This document shows positions 34,181 through 49,450 of a stretch of 64,000 bases of DNA, one piece after another. Source of the DNA: Thysanoteuthis rhombus (taxonomy: Eukaryota; Mollusca; Cephalopoda; Oegopsida; Thysanoteuthidae); assembly GCA_963457665.1 (NCBI GenBank), contig OY735215.1, positions 29,503,041-29,567,040 on the forward strand, given 5' to 3'. The notes beneath the pieces are model-generated. The model saw only the letters and a list, made by a program, of their open reading frames with translations. It ran no database searches and was not told the DNA's origin. The number at the start of each line of letters is the position of its first letter. Position 1 is the stretch's first letter. A program made the position numbers and the translations under genes.

Positions 34181-37100
34181 AAAAAATCCAATCGATGGAG
34201 AAAGAGAGAGCAAACAGCAGCAGCAGTAGTTGCTTCAATGCAGTAAAGTGTATTATAGAAGAAAACAAAAAAAAAAAAAAATCAAATCAATGGGCATCAC
34301 GTGAAACCAACCTATATAGTAGATGCCAAAGGCAAGAAAAAGTGAAAGGAAAAGGGGGGGGATAGAGAAAAAAAAAGTTGCCAATGGCTCAAGAATTGAT
34401 TGTTCTAAGAACTAATAATGATTGTTGAAAGTCGTTTTTTGCTACATCAGCACATTAGTTGCTAGTTAATAAAATGGATATTGAATCTAGTAGTTAATCC
34501 CAATGAAGAGAATTCATGGATATATCAGAATTTCTACAAGATTTTTTTTCTTTAGAAAAGAAGCTAAAGTCTCTGTGCACACATGCAGGGCCATAATGCA
34601 TATGGTAAAAATATCTACTCGTGTTTCTGTGGAGTAAAAGTTAAGAGATTGTGAAGAAACCGCTCTAAGACTATTTCAAAAGCTGTTAGTAAACAAATGT
34701 TTACATCTTATCAATTTTCTCTGATGTTTCATTAAATGACTGTACTCATTAAAGTAGAAAAGTCCATTAGGTCAAATGGTAGAGGAGATAATCAGCAAAA
34801 TTGTCACAGACTGAAACAGAAGACACTGTCCATTATATAGATACACAAACCTACAAATTGAACTCCAAGGATATTTAAAACAAATCTAAAATATTTAGTA
34901 GCATAATTTTTGAATACAAATAAATCAGTTACGTATCTCATGAGATGAGTACATGTTTCTGTTGTATCGAGAGGGAGGGGAGAAGTCAGAATTAGGAGAC
35001 GAAAGATCAGCTTACAAACTTTCACATCTCAAATGAAAATTTTCAGAATTACAAGAATTTGCACATAAAGAGTCATCTGAATTTTTTCAAGTGAAGAATT
35101 ATTTTGTACAAGTGTTTTCAGACTGTTCATCTCAGTCTATCTTTTGAATATAACTTTTCACTGTTGTACCTTATTGCCTTTGAAGTGGGTGTCAAACTGA
35201 AATACCAAACTGAATGGCCAAAACGTTATCAAAACATGGACAGAGGAGTGCAACAATCTAAAAACATTTCTTCCATGTAAAATGATATACAAATTCAAAG
35301 GAAGTTTGAAAAAAGCATACGTAACATAGCTGGTTCAATTCCACAATTCAAATAAAATAGAAAAAAGTAAAATATCTCCAGGTGTTGACAACCAAGACTG
35401 TCCATTATCTTATGGATCCGCTCTCATCCCCTTCTTTGCCAGTATCTTATAAAGTTTGAGGTTTGTTCAAGCTGCTATCATGTTAAAACTACAAGGTGTA
35501 TTGATTTATTTGGCATAAAGACTCACAAAATATCCACTTGTGATAAGCTATTCAAATCAGTTCTAAACATCAAAGTTTTCATATCAATTTTCCAAATCAT
35601 TCCCATGAGTGGCATGAAGATCTGACAAAATTTTTTTTTATAAAAGATTTGGGCGTTCTTTTTCATAATGAGCCAGTTTTTGTCAATGACACAATAGCAG
35701 CAATAGTGATAGTACTAACAGAGTACTTACCACTTGCTCTTTTCCTCTCAACACACACAAAATAAGGGCCCAACTTCTCATTGCATTTTGAGCTACTAAT
35801 TGAATTCTATAACTATTCATATATCCAAACATTTAGTCAGATTACAGGACTTATTTAGTTGAGGTGTGCACACTGACAAATTAGAATTCATGAGGTAGAT
35901 ATTTTCCCCCATCAGGACTTACCCACAACACAAGTACCAGATTAAGAGAAAACGTATGCATATAAACTGATAGATACACATGAACCAAAATAGCAAAGTT
36001 GAGCAATTTGCATAAAATAAATTTCTGATTGATTTTCAAGGAAATATTTTCCAGTTATTTTTTTTCTTTCATGTCCAGTCACTGATCATAATTTCAAGGT
36101 TCAATTACATAAATATGTTCAGGTAGCAGGGATTCTCAGGATAAAATAATCTCTTGACCACTCTCATACAGTTTAGCATTTTGTGTGTTCATATCAAATT
36201 TGAAGCCCCCCCTCCCCCGGCAATGCTAGTATATATATATATGTAAATTAACAGTGAGCTTTTGGTTCTGTAAGAGACTTCCAATTAGGTTATGATTTAG
36301 CTTGGGAAAAAAATAAGTAAATGAATAAAAATAAAAGGATGAAATTGATAAGATGTAAACATTTACACTATTAGCAGCTTTTAAGTAGTGAACCATCAAG
36401 TGATGAAGTAAGTAAGAATAAAACCTACTTTCATGATTTTGTAAAACTATTCATGAGAGCAGAGCAAAACAAGTCTCAGCCACTAGCAGTCAAAATCTAC
36501 TTTCTCAAATCAGTTGATCAACCAGGCATGAGTGCATGGTAAGGTCATTCATGTACATTGTGAAAGCACACTGGCTGGTAGCTAAAGGTGAAAGTTCTTG
36601 GAAATCAATACTAAGCTGTTCCTTAGGATAATTCTTGTACTAACTCTTATGGGACATAATTGATATTATAACTATTGTTTTTATAAGTGGCATAATATGT
36701 GGACTATGGAAGGTACATATTAAACCATTACTAGAGCATTATTGGGAGAAAATAACATTGACTATATAGCTTTTTCATCTGAAAGACAAATAGAATACAA
36801 TCAGTATATTTCTTGCTTGCACATTTCCATTTAGAGAAAATGGAAATATATGTTAACTTACACGGGGCTGAAAACAAGATTTTGGCAAAAAATTTGTAGT
36901 TGCAACCTACCAAATTATTTTTTTCATGCTTATTGATCAAGTTATGTTGTCCAATGCCAATTGTACCCCCAGACAAGCATTATCCTATCACTAGTGTATA
37001 CACATTAAAATCAATTGTCACGCCTGCACCCAAATTTTTTATATAAAAATCTCCACAAGGATGGGGCTTTTTATGACAGTAGATTATAGTAAGACCATGA

Positions 37101-39186
37101 ACAGTGCAGAAAATTTTGGATCAGGTTAACTGCACTAATTAAAGGTATGCCTGTAATTTTGTGCTTTCAAGTGAAAATTCAAATCATGATAGTGAAAAGG
37201 TCACAGAACTTGAAACTGTGGTCCAATCAGGCACTATTCATAGTTTTGCATAACCGATGAAGACAGTTATGTCCACCACCTCAAATACATTTTATTTATA
37301 AAGGGCTGAAACATGAAAATAGTTTAAAATCTTGAGGAAAAAAAAAAAAAAAAGAAAAAAAAAGTCAACTCTTAGAAAGCTTGAAAACGAGTCTACTTAT
37401 CTACAGAAATGCTAAAATTTAGTGGAAAATGTTGACAATAAACTCCTATGTAGAGCTTTGCTCTGCAAGGTCAACAAAAATAGATAATTCCCTGATAATG
37501 AATTCTAATTGTTTAAAGTTGTCCAGATTTGATTCACCAAGCCCTACAACATTGCAATGTGGATGCTGAGGCTAGGTCTACAGTTGGCAGAGTTTGGTGG
37601 CAAGATCCACTAAAAATTACCCCAACCTTCTCACCATAGGACAGAGCCACGATGAACAGGGCATTATACTAAAACAGATCAGTACATAGATTTCAGAAAT
37701 ACAAGTGATGTGCTTTGTAGTTGAAATCTCATTACGCATTGGTTTGTTATACATATTATTGATTATCATATAAATAGGTATTAATAAGGTAAACTTAATC
37801 AGTAGTTTTATATCTTTAGTATAGATAATTTTTTATGTAAAATTCTCAAATAAATGTTAGTATTATGATAAATACTGTTAACTCGGATAATCCGGTATCT
37901 GGCCAAATATCCAGTGTGGGTATCTGGTGAAATCTGGAAATCAAAAGACTGGATCAGGTACATCAATAGTGTATATAGCTGCCAAAAGTTGTGGCCAATC
38001 TTGAAAGTCATGAAGAATGGGCTTGTATTAATATTGAACAATTCAGATTCAGCATGATACTTCTAACAATATCTTCCTTTTATATTTGTATGGGTATCCA
38101 TTATCCATAATTAGATTGGTAAAACTGGCTTTTGGCCATAGAATGCTCCAAATATCAATAATTCTCTACAAATCTAGTAGTTCAATAGTGTTGAGTTTTT
38201 CTATTCATTAATGCTTTTTTTTTTTTTTTTCTAAAGCCCTAATGTGACTGGACACCTTCAGATTATGTTTATAAAACACTGAAGTTTATGCAATGAAGAC
38301 TGAGAACAGCAACAATTCAATGTGATGCTATATGAAATCTATATGCTTTAAGATGGAAGTGAAGAAAGTAATTTATCTTCTCAATAACAATAAAAGACTA
38401 AATTTAGAATGAAGCTATATAGCAATACAGAGTTTGCAGGATATTCAGATACCATTTCATTAAGTACTAGCTGGAGTATGCTGAGTTTCCAAGAACAAAA
38501 CTTCAAATCTAACTAAGGCAAAAGAATCAAATTGAGGAGGGGGTGCACTCATGTACACCCCCCTATCTGGGTAGGCCTGCACAAGCCAGTGTTCACCCTC
38601 AGGTAGCACTCACCTACCTGGAAACCATAAAAAATGAGTTTCTTAAAACAGAATTCAAATCCCTACTTTTGGCGTTAGTATTTTGCATGTCAAAGAGGAC
38701 CATTGGATTTAAATCATGTTTGAATTCTTTTGAGAGAGTGACACTTCAAGACTTCTGTAAGGTAATTGGTTGAAAGCCAAGCTGTTGTGAGGGAGTTTAC
38801 AGCTTGCTTTTCATTTCTTACCCATCTGACTTGGTTCACTCTGCTTAAGCATATCTGCATCTGGGGAGGCAATTAAGATGCAAGAGCAGATAAATAAACA
38901 GATCTTGACAAATTGTTTCTCTAATGCACATTCTGGACTGTGGCCTTGGTGATTGAATTCCAAAGGATGCAATTGTCATAAGAGATCAATTCGGGTTTGT
39001 GAGGGTATCCACTTGATTTGCCCAGACAGTGTTTTTTGGGTGGAGATATATGAGAGGCCTTGATTTTTCTCAAAATCCAGATGTGTATTTCTAGGAACTA
39101 AATTTCAAGTTTTCTAAATCCTGTCCATCTTTGAATAGGGCAGATTTTCTGAATCAATTTTTGTAGGGCTATTTTGAAAGATTTTC

Positions 39187-39217
39187 TAATAATAATAATA
39201 ATAATAATGATAATAAT
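39187..39217. repeat. (AAT)n microsatellite
   Basis: About ten AAT units with one GAT interruption, followed by a run of A. Confidence 0.95.
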
Positions 39218-42200
39218 TAAAAAAAAAAAAAAATTCCAGATAAGACCAATACTGATTATCAGCTATAGAAATAAGAACACTTGAATTTACAGGTGTCCAA
39301 TCTTTCTTTCATTTGTACATGTAACTCGTGTTTCCTTATCAGACACCAAGTCAGTGACAGAGGTCTTTGGGTCTAAAAAAGCACTATGGACAGAGAGGGC
39401 ATCTGATATGGAGTGACCTACTGATGATGGGATGCAGTGTTAAGGAAAAAGGGGAGGAGGCAATTCTTGATATCACTGACGAAAAACCATACCCTGATTT
39501 TAAGCATTCATTAAATCAGACATTGTAGCTTTATGAGATTTTCCTAGAACAAAAACAAACCCACACATACTAAAATTTAAAACAATTATGAAAAGAAATG
39601 ACAGCCATTGCTCTTGTTTGGTAAAAATTCAGCAGCTTTTAGTGTCAATTGTTATCAACACGCATCATCAGGTACTTTTTGATATGTATAAAATCTTAGC
39701 AGGATCCTAGGATCTGGTGTAGATATTATCCCTCAAGAAGTTTTTTAATGAATTAAAAAGACAGGGAAAATGTGAAAATGAAGCAATGAGTTTAAACACA
39801 AGTTTAAAAAATGAAAGCTAAGCATGAAGTATATTTTGGTTCAACTACCTGTTCTGCATTTCTTATTTCCTATAAATTAAAACAGAACAACCGTCACATT
39901 TATATGAAGTTGAGTTGCAAAGATATCTTCTAACCATAGGCTAATAATAATTTTAGATATGGTTACATGAATTGAAACATTTCAATTTATGAACATAATA
40001 TGAATTCTATAGATGAATTATTTAAAGGAAATGGTTATTAAACAATTTTTACATAAAATAAACTGACAAAAAAAAAAAAAATTGATTGATTTATTGTGTA
40101 GTAGTATGTTTTTGTGTGGTCTAGCAATGGCCAGGTCCCAAGGTTACCAGATTAAAAATGTACAAACATTTATTACAATGCGAGTGGAACATCAAGAGGA
40201 CATGGGAGATTAAATTGTAAAATACACACACATTTGTGTTAAGTGTACATGTAGGAGGTGAGATACGCAATGTGAGGCTATAGACATCAGGTGAGCACAA
40301 ATAAATGCCTGTCAGAGATGAACAATACAAGAAATCGACAGAAGCAGGTCTGGGCGACAGTTGTAGAAAAGAGAAAATGCTTCAGAATTGGGGCTAACAA
40401 TGATACTTCACATTTGTCTCTGAGGAGAAATGATATTATCTCAAAAGTAGTTTTCTTTCTCTGTACAAGCATTCACAGCTTTAAGTGGTAACAAGTACCT
40501 TATTTTCTCCAACGATGATGGAATGAGCAGATTTTTCTTCTGCATTTCCAGGAACATTAGTACTAATAGTTGAACAGACTATTGCAAGAGGATATACCTT
40601 ATATGCTGGAATACAAGACGAATGGTTTACAAGGGTGTTTGAAGAACTACTGCTCACAGCAACTCATTAAAGCCTCATATCTGTCCATAAATTATTGGCA
40701 TATTCAGTAAATGGGACATTAGTCGCAAAACAATTGTAGTGCCGTTGGGTTCTCATTCATACAGTTGAAACACAAGTTACGCCAATAATTTTAATATTGG
40801 CAAGACAAAAAAAAAAAGGCAACAGTTTAAAAATCAAAAAGCTTAGAATGAAAATATAAAACCAACAGAAAAAGTGTAAGCACTACCTTCTATAATGCAC
40901 AATTTACTTTTGATTGATAAAACTTAATCTCTTCCTGACCCATAAGCAAAATAAATTCATTTCCATCTGTATTCTCAGATTTAAAAAAAAAAACTAGCAA
41001 AAACAAATCACTTCATTTATACAATTTTTTAATTTTTTTCCCCACAACTTTACTAAAGCCATTAATCTAGGACAGCGAGTAAACAGCACAGATATGCCTC
41101 ATCTAATGAAAGATTAAAAAAATAAAAGAAATAAAAATATTACCAAAACAAACTACTTATACAAGAGGAAATATGGATGCAAAATATATAGCAGGTTTTA
41201 TAAACCATTCTCTCTATTAAAGGCACAAGATGTGAGGTTTGACAATGTAAATATCATCTATAAATACAAGTCATATGTATCAAGAGTTAAGAGAAACATC
41301 TTTCTAAAAATTACAGTTGTAACCTTCATTTAGAAAATTGAAATCCTTCTCACTAAAAGAAAAGATGAATAAATGATATCAAAAGTTTGATATCATTATT
41401 GAAGAATAAGCTGTAACCTTCATACAGACAATGAATTTCAACGAACAGAACAGAGGTGGAGTAGCTAGTCCCATGCCCAACCCACCTTTGCCTAGACTAA
41501 GGACCCACTATATAGACTACCAAGTTGTAGGTCAGGATAACTTAGAGGTACTGCCTTACAAAGCTAAAGGGCTTCAACTGACCTTACGATTTACCCATAG
41601 CTGGGGAGAGAAGTGGGTTTATACCTTTCCCAACAATATAAGCTCAAAGTGAGTGTGAACAGCATGGAAAACAATGTGTGAACAATTTGCATAACAGGTT
41701 CAAAAGAGCAGTATTGGTTGAAACTTGAACTGTCGGTAGATTCCATTTTTTGAGCTGGTGAAAGTTATACACACAGCTGCCTTCTAAGGATCCCCAGTTG
41801 TAAATACACTCGAAGCAGAGGATGTTGATTGGTAATACAATAGTAATTCAAACTAAGTGAAAACAAAAGTATCACAAAAAGTGTCCCAATTTAAGAGGCT
41901 TCTTTATAGCACAGTTCACGATATGAAGAGGAGGTTTGGTCGACATGAATAGTCTACGTATATTATCACTCATTCGTCTAGAAAACTGGATAAAATTAGA
42001 ATTTCACTGAACTAGCGAGCCCAATATTTCAGGCCAAGTGCTCTTTTGCTACACTATAAGCCCATTTTACAACAGATGACAACTCTCACCCCACCTCTAA
42101 GAAATACATTTGACCAAGCCAGTTGACCAACTGTAAAAGTAAAATGAATTAGACAAAAAATATGTCATTCTGCTGAGTCCTATGCTATGTGGTCAAATGT

Positions 42201-43540
42201 TACACTTGGATTTTAAGAGTAAAGGAAAGGAGAGGGGAGGAAAAAGTTAAGTAGTTTAAAGTGGGCTAGGAAGATTTTAGCAAACAAAACGCATTTATGT
42301 ATAACATTTGGATAAAAACCTTGATGGACAATGAAAATTGAAACGAATAAGAGAGAAGCAGAGGTAGGAGAATGGATAAGCTGTCGACATCCACAGAATT
42401 TCCAAAGCCTATCACTTTAAGTATACAATAATTGCTCTAAATTTGATAGTACCACTAATCTTTCAATACTTTCCATAAAATTACTGTGATTAAGTCTTGA
42501 AAGCTAGAGACAAGTTCAATTTCAAAATGGTTAGATACCATAAATTTGGCCTTGTGCCCAACTGTCAAAAACATCAAGTATTTTGAGTTATTCATTATTA
42601 CCTACTCAGGGTCTCTTCGATAAGTTTATTAATTTTTGATTCTTATATAAAATTCAAGTTGAGAATAAAATGAACTCTAAGCCTATTTTAAAAGAATAAT
42701 AGTGGTGAATGAATAAGAACTTGATAATGAACTTGATACTTTACTTCAGATATTCTTTGTCCACAACTACTGCTTAAGCAGCAAGGTCAAACTGTATCAG
42801 AATAAAGCAGCCATTTATCTGAGCATTCTCTAATAGGTCTAATTGAAACCGTGAAAGAGTTTCCAATATCATTCTAATGTTAACTGCCCAGTTCCTCGAG
42901 TGACATTTGCTACAAAAATAAAACTGACCCTGCAAACAACCTGGCACCACCATCTTATATCTAGTTTAGGAACGATTTCCAATATATGTAGCCAATACTT
43001 GTATCAATCTACGCAGCATTACTTCCAATGGGTTCCTATATGCCAAAAATCAATGATCTATGGTGGTTCTGTTTGGATGTACCCATTTTGATATTGAGGA
43101 ATGGGGGTGGGAGGGATACCAAAATAAAAAAGGCCACATTTGCTAATAATACTGGCTATCTTGCCATCACAATTATACTTATACACACACACGTTAGTGA
43201 GAAAAATTGAAACTATTTTTGTACAAAAAATTCTAAATGAATATTTGTAAGAAATGATTAATTCATACCAGTTTTGTTGAATAAATAAGATGCAAAACTA
43301 TTGAATAACATTGATACAGTATTTTTAGTTTTAGTTGAACTTGAAGTCTTGCTTTTCATTTATACAAGGCTGCGAATAGCTGGTTTTCTCAGTGATGAAT
43401 ATCAAAAACATTCTAAAATAAACTCCTATGATTAAGCAATATTATTCCAACTACAGTGAAACAACTACACCAAATCTTATGTCTTACAAATTTTATGAAC
43501 TAGTTCAAGTAGCATAATTGTCGGAGGGAGGAAAGGGGGG

Positions 43541-43571
<31 letters not shown>
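43541..43571. repeat. A31 homopolymer after G6
   Basis: 31 A preceded by GGGGGG. The compound purine run is C6 preceded by U31 on the transcript strand. Confidence 0.9.
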
Positions 43572-43573
<2 letters not shown>

Positions 43574-44044
43574 TAAAGGTTGAATATTACGCAAGGACAC
43601 TTAACTTGTGTACCTTAATTTCAGCATAGGTAAAAATTTTAATATTTACCTCAAATCTGTTAAGAAATGTTAGAAATTTTCATAAATAGCCCCATGAAAA
43701 AAGTAGAGAAAAAAAAAAACAAAAAAACAAAAAGAAACTTTAGGATAGAGGAGTTAAACAGAAACCTGTTTTGGCATAAAGAGGTTATCAAAAATTCAAA
43801 TGAGTACTAAGTAAAGGAGAAATCAGTAGCCTAAATACTAAGCTAAGCATCATTGGATCTCAGGTGATATGATAAAACAAATTGAGTTGACAAATTCAGT
43901 AATAGAAACCTTACTAATCTGCAAGATTTAATTACAAGAAACTAAAATGGAAACTTGTCTGAAAATGTCTGACCAAGTCATCAATCAAGAAAAGTGAAGA
44001 GACAAGTGTAAGTGGGACTATAAATTGCTGATATTAAGGTTAGT

Positions 44045-44120
44045 TGTACACAGGTGGGTGTTAGTTGTCTCCAGCAATTGGCCTAGACAAAGCAGTCCAG
44101 TATGACCATACTCACACACA
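44045..44120 (-). repeat. SINE-like fragment related to 47785-47910
   Basis: The reverse complement contains 'tttgtctaggccaattg', matching 'gttgtctaggccaagtg' in the tail of the SINE remnant at 47785-47910. Only the tail part is recognisable. Confidence 0.35.
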
Positions 44121-45734
44121 CAAAAAAGTGAATGACCAATTATACTAAATAAGCAAGCCAATGTGTGAATTAAACACATTAATATTTTGTATGGCTCTGG
44201 CTAACACTTTCCTTGCACCTTACTTGGGTAAAAAAAAAGAGTTCCATCCCTTTAAGTGGTTTCCAGAGTAATTTTCTGATATATGAAAATGAAAAAAAAA
44301 AAAAAAAAATCTATTTTCATATCCTAGTAACGAACAAGAATCAAGTTCAATGATGCATCCACCATCCATGGTGATAGGAGAGGGAGGAAAAAAGAGCAAA
44401 TATTTTCTTTGTATTAATCGATTCTCAACCTTGTAAAATATTACAATAAGCAAATTATTTTCATTAAAAGGTAAGTGGCTTTTAAAATTCAGATATACAA
44501 AAATACTGAACTAATACCCTCTATTACATCATAGCATTAATGATGTCACATCTTTTCCTTCTAATTCTGTCCATGTGGGACTGACAGAGACCAACCAACA
44601 AAAGAGTCTAATAGAGATGCATGGACACGCATACATAAAGTCCTATTTCTCAATGTAAAATAAAATTTTTGGATCTGCCCTGAAATCTAATCAATTGTTA
44701 CTTGGCCTATAAACCACCCTTCTACAAAATGTTAATGAGATTCATGGAGAACTTTCAGAGATATTGAGCGAAAAACTGAATCCTGGGTGAATACATAACC
44801 TCAGTGGACAAAGGTAACAAAATTAGGTTTTTAGCCCCCCCCCCCGTCTTTCTAATGGCAGAGCATTCTGACCTGAGCAGGTGACTAGTTCTTTTTACTT
44901 AATATCGTTTAACAAGCAATGAAATCAATTAGGCAGTCTAAGTCAAGCCTAGGTTGCACTATGATCCACTCAAATTATCACAGATTGAACCCAGGCGGGT
45001 TTGTGAAGTGTCTCTGATTTGTATTTTTTTTTCAATTGCAGAAAGATGTTAGATACTCATGTTGCTACAACTCGACTGGAGCCACATGATCATAATATAT
45101 GAATTGAAAATGAAGTTCTATTTTTCATTTTCTTTAAACTAACAAACATTCTCCCTGTTTTACATCCAGAAGGTACCCATTTCCCCAGAAGAAAAAAAGA
45201 AAAAGGTCACCAGAATACAAGTATTTATATTATAGATAATTCTTTAAAAGAATAAACGAATGAGTGAACAGAATAAGTGTTCATATGACATCAAGGGGTT
45301 TTCCACTGGAAACACTAACAAGGAGGGGGTCCTGTTCAGTATTATGGTCAAGTGGTAAATGTAACATTCTGAGGTGACTGTTGTAGATCACTAGTTTGCT
45401 TTCTCTCAAACTTTCAAATATGAGTATAGATTCATAGCCAAGCAATTGGAAACAAATGAAATACAGTTTTAAACCTTTCCATCAAAATATTTGCAAGAGT
45501 TTTTACAACTTGATACATTGCAGAAAGCACATTTCAAACAAAAATTCTTGAATGGGGAGAAAGTGGTTTTAATGATTGACTTTCCAACATAATACTAATA
45601 TAGAACCAAACAAGATTTTAGATAGTAGATAATACTTTCAAGTTGTTTTAGGAGATGAAAATGAGATATATAATATAATATATATATAAAGTTCAAGTAG
45701 ATTTGAAATCCTTGGTTTTTCATGTACTCGAATT

Positions 45735-45783
45735 CCAACTACTATACACTAAAGTGCCAACTACTATACACTAAAGTGCCAAC
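45735..45783. repeat. 22-bp tandem duplication
   Basis: A 22-base unit beginning CCAACTACTATACACTAAAG occurs twice with no mismatch, followed by the first 5 bases of a third copy. Perfect identity implies a recent duplication. Confidence 0.95.
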
Positions 45784-47784
45784 AAGCATCTGGTTAATGG
45801 CAATGAAAGAAGAGGGTTTAAAAACAAAAGTAGTGAGGGTGCAATTGAAATAGTTCAGTCATTAGCCAGATTTGATTAGTTTGTCCCTTCTAATCATCAA
45901 ATACTGAAGCTAGCATGTAACAGAGTAAGGAATGCAGTTAAATATCTACCTGCTCCTACTCTTTTTCTCCTGCTCCCAAGAGAAAAGACTGCACATCCAT
46001 TCTTCCTACCACTGGGCAATATATTTGATTCTGCCTGTTGCTGGACTAGTGGTTAGCTATGTAAGTATAAGGCCAAGAGTAAACCTCTAGTCCACACTAC
46101 ATTTTTGCTTTCATCCAAATATAAAAAGATACCTAATCAAGAGGAAAAATATTGCTCAGTAAAATATTCCACTCCCTATAATTATGATTCAACAAAACCA
46201 TTTACAGCACAATTAAAATTAAAAAAAAAAAAAAAAAAATGTATTAGAAATTACCAAATTTGATCCTACAATATTAGATTTATATAAAGAGGAAAAGGTA
46301 AGAGAAATTTAGTGATATATAAACCATTTGTGTACTGTTTTACATGTATAAAAAAAAAAAAAAAAAAATTACTGGCTTTACCTTTCATTTACACAATTTA
46401 AAAAAAATTTTTTTTTTTTATGAAGTTCTTATTTAATGTTCTATTAAAAAACAAAGATTCATGTCAGAATTTCAACAATGTCACATTTCATGCGGAGGGA
46501 GGGGGTTTTTAGATGTAATCCGTTAGAGGTTGAAGACAAACATTTCCATAGAGATCAACACATACCACTCATTCTTCATCACTCTTAGATCTTTTCCCTT
46601 TCTTTCTCCTTCCATGGATTCTCAGCTGGAGCTCTGTCCAGCCAGGCCTTTTTCATTTGTAGAAAGTGCAAGTGATATTTGTTAGAACCCTATATAGCTA
46701 TAATTTACAGATCCCAATGTGAAAACATGTAGGGGAGAGTTGGGGTGCAATAGAGTTCTGAAGTTAGCAAATTCCTTCAGTCAATCTGACCCCTAAAAAA
46801 TGTGTTATGGAGGTATCACATAGATTATCAGGTAACAAGGGCTATAAAGAAAAAAAAAAAAAAAAAAAAAATGGTTACGGGGAAGAAATCACAAACACTG
46901 ATTTAGGCATGAGAAGGTATATACAGAGCATACCAACAGTATGTGGATGAATGAGGGAAGGGGTCACAATGGAGATTCATTATTGCTAGGAATTATGAAG
47001 ACCCTTTATCAGAAGATCAGATTCCAAAGTCATAGAAGTTCAACTTTTGCTGGAATTCAAAGTATCATCTTTGCCACAACGATGGGCAAAACAAGGATGG
47101 AAAACCCTGGAAGACAATCTGATCTTAGCTGGTCTGTGACCTTGAATATATGGAAAAAGCTGTCACATCACCAACCTATGGAACACAACTGGGAATCATC
47201 CACTTAGAGACCAGGGTCTTCTCCCCCTAATTTCTCATCAGAAAACCCTTCACTCTCTACCAAACCAGTTATGTTGGGACAATACAATCAAGATGACACT
47301 TTGCATTCTTTTACAGTGCAAATGTCTCCACACCCTTTAGTTTTGTGTAGATAACCAAGCAAATGGCCTATACCATAGTGCAAACCCATTTAATTATCTA
47401 GTCAGAAATTGAGAAGTAATGGGTGTCTATCAAACTTAGATTATACTGGTAAGCCAGCAGTGATTCTAGGTTCCAATCTCCAGCTTGCCTTTTGCCAATC
47501 ATTCCATTTAAGATTCAGTTTTTACCTCATTTTGTTTTGTGGTTCTACAAAGCATTTTAGTCACAGAGCTTAAGAGGACTTGACATTTCTCATAAATCAC
47601 AAATAAGTCAATATCAAACATTAATTTATATGGAGATTAAGTCTTGCTTGATAGTAAATAATCCACCTTAGAATTGCTATGAACTCAAAGGTTTTTCAAC
47701 TGAAGAAAAATATAAAGAAAATGTAATGGTATATTATTTTTCATCAAAAACTAACATATCTGGGCCTTTGCATTACCTGCGACT

Positions 47785-47910
47785 GTTTAACTTAATGGTA
47801 AGACCAACACTACATTGAAGTGACTACCCTATCGGTTACAAGTTTGATTCCAGCAGCTGCCCTGTTTTTAGTTGTTTAATATATATACGTTGTCTAGGCC
47901 AAGTGATACA
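47785..47910 (+). repeat. tRNA-derived SINE remnant
   Basis: A-box-like 'taatggtaagacc' at about 47793 and B-box-like AGTTTGATTCC at 47841-47851, followed by 'cagcagctgccctg' and 'gttgtctaggccaagtg'. Confidence 0.55.
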
Positions 47911-48429
47911 TCGAACATGTAATGAAAGGCGATTGTTTCAAATAAGATCAATATAATATAAAATGCAATCTATAATCATGTATATAATATATAAGAGTGT
48001 GTATAATGCATTTGAATGAGCTCACATGGTACACAGAGTCCCGGGGAGCAATACTTTGATCCTAATCAGAGCTCACCGATACTAAAATGCAGAGCAGAGG
48101 TACCAATCTATACCATCAAAAATGTCAGAACTATCCTAGTCCAAGTAATTGTTTTGCTCATAGCAGTGAACTAATAATTTTCATCTTATGTCTTTCACAT
48201 TTTTCTTTGAATATCCAATATTTCTTCAATATATATTTGATAGTAAAATACTTCAACAATTCTTCAATATACTGCATAATTAGAGAATCGATTTTAGTGA
48301 ATCGAAAATATTTTCATTCAGTTGTTGCATGTTAACCACCATAACAATTTCCAGGTGTTAAACTCCAAGTTATTGAAAAGGTGTCACTTATACCTACTCA
48401 AGTATAAGTTCAACAGTGTGGTAGACTGT

Positions 48430-48480
48430 GAGTAAGTATAAACAACCCCTGAAAGTTTCAATCTGCTAATGTCTCCAGTT
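48430..48480. repeat. Fragment shared with the 56.8-kb repeat cluster
   Basis: The reverse complement holds 'gattgaaactttcaggggtt', close to 'ggttgaaactttcaggcatt' in the loop of the inverted repeat near 56900. This suggests the two belong to one repeat family; just downstream is the (TA)n array at 48507. Confidence 0.4.
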
Positions 48481-48502
48481 CATTCTTCTGAAATGTTGCA
48501 GG

Positions 48503-48506
<4 letters not shown>

Positions 48507-48537
<31 letters not shown>
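48507..48537. repeat. (TA)n microsatellite
   Basis: About 15 pure TA units. Confidence 0.95.
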
Positions 48538-48542
<5 letters not shown>

Positions 48543-49372
48543 GGTGCAACAACATCTCATACTGCACAAGATATGCATCCCCCCCTTCAAACTCCCTTTT
48601 AGGTTCGGGAGCCATTCAGATCAATCTCAAATTTTGCAGGGCTCAATTTTTTTTAACTGAGTATTTTAATGTCAGAAAAATGCTTCTACTTAAAGCAATG
48701 TATATCAGCAAAATGAATACCAATAGATTGAAACTTCAAGGGGATAGTTAGGCTTACCCATTTGTCAATGTATACCATGTGGTTGGTACTAATTTAAAAG
48801 CCACACCTTGTATAACCTGTGAAAGTCATTCCCTTTGATCTCAAGGGCCATCACCAGAATAACTTTGCTGCTCTTTCCTCAGTACCAATATTTGAGTAGT
48901 CATTGTCAGGATTGTTTTCAACAAAAATGAAATTAATATACCAACTGCGGGTGAAATATCAAAGATAATATCTTTGTTTGAAAGTTTACATGGTTAACAT
49001 TTACACTGAATGTTTGTGGATTTTATAATTATTCAAGTAAACATTTTAGTCAGATGGTACAAGACATCGATTAGTTGGCTTTTGCTAGGTTTAAACAAAA
49101 TTAAAATGATTATAAATATCTACCAGATAAGCTCAGAACAGAAAAAAAAAAAAAAATTGTAAAAAGAAAGAATACAAATAAACTGATACACAGAGCTTAA
49201 TTCCACGTGACCAAAGAATCAGGTATTGACCCACACTAGATTACATGACTTAATCTACATGCTATGATCTCCTAATCTAGTCAGAGATAAATCACTAAAA
49301 ATGTTTATATGTCAGCATTGATTTGAAGCAAATAGACAGGTCATCAATCTCTTCATTACTAATAATAATAAT

Positions 49373-49450
49373 TTCATGGCTAGGCTTCATGAAGATTTAG
49401 GAAGGCTTACCAGTATGCAAGGCAGATGCCATGGAATAGCCCTCAGTGCT
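49373..49450. repeat. Dispersed repeat block related to 25445-25555
   Basis: Contains 'catggctaggcttcatgaa' and 'atggaatagccct' in the same order as the intron 5 copy. A further shared piece, 'ccaccctttcaaaaagg', lies downstream at about 49606 and recurs at about 57406 in the SINE remnant there. Confidence 0.55.

Noticed and set aside
46941-47207. 88-codon open frame in intron 2
   Set aside because: No domain, no splice context, and length not unusual for chance. The same applies to the frames at 41431-41652 and 49528-49872.
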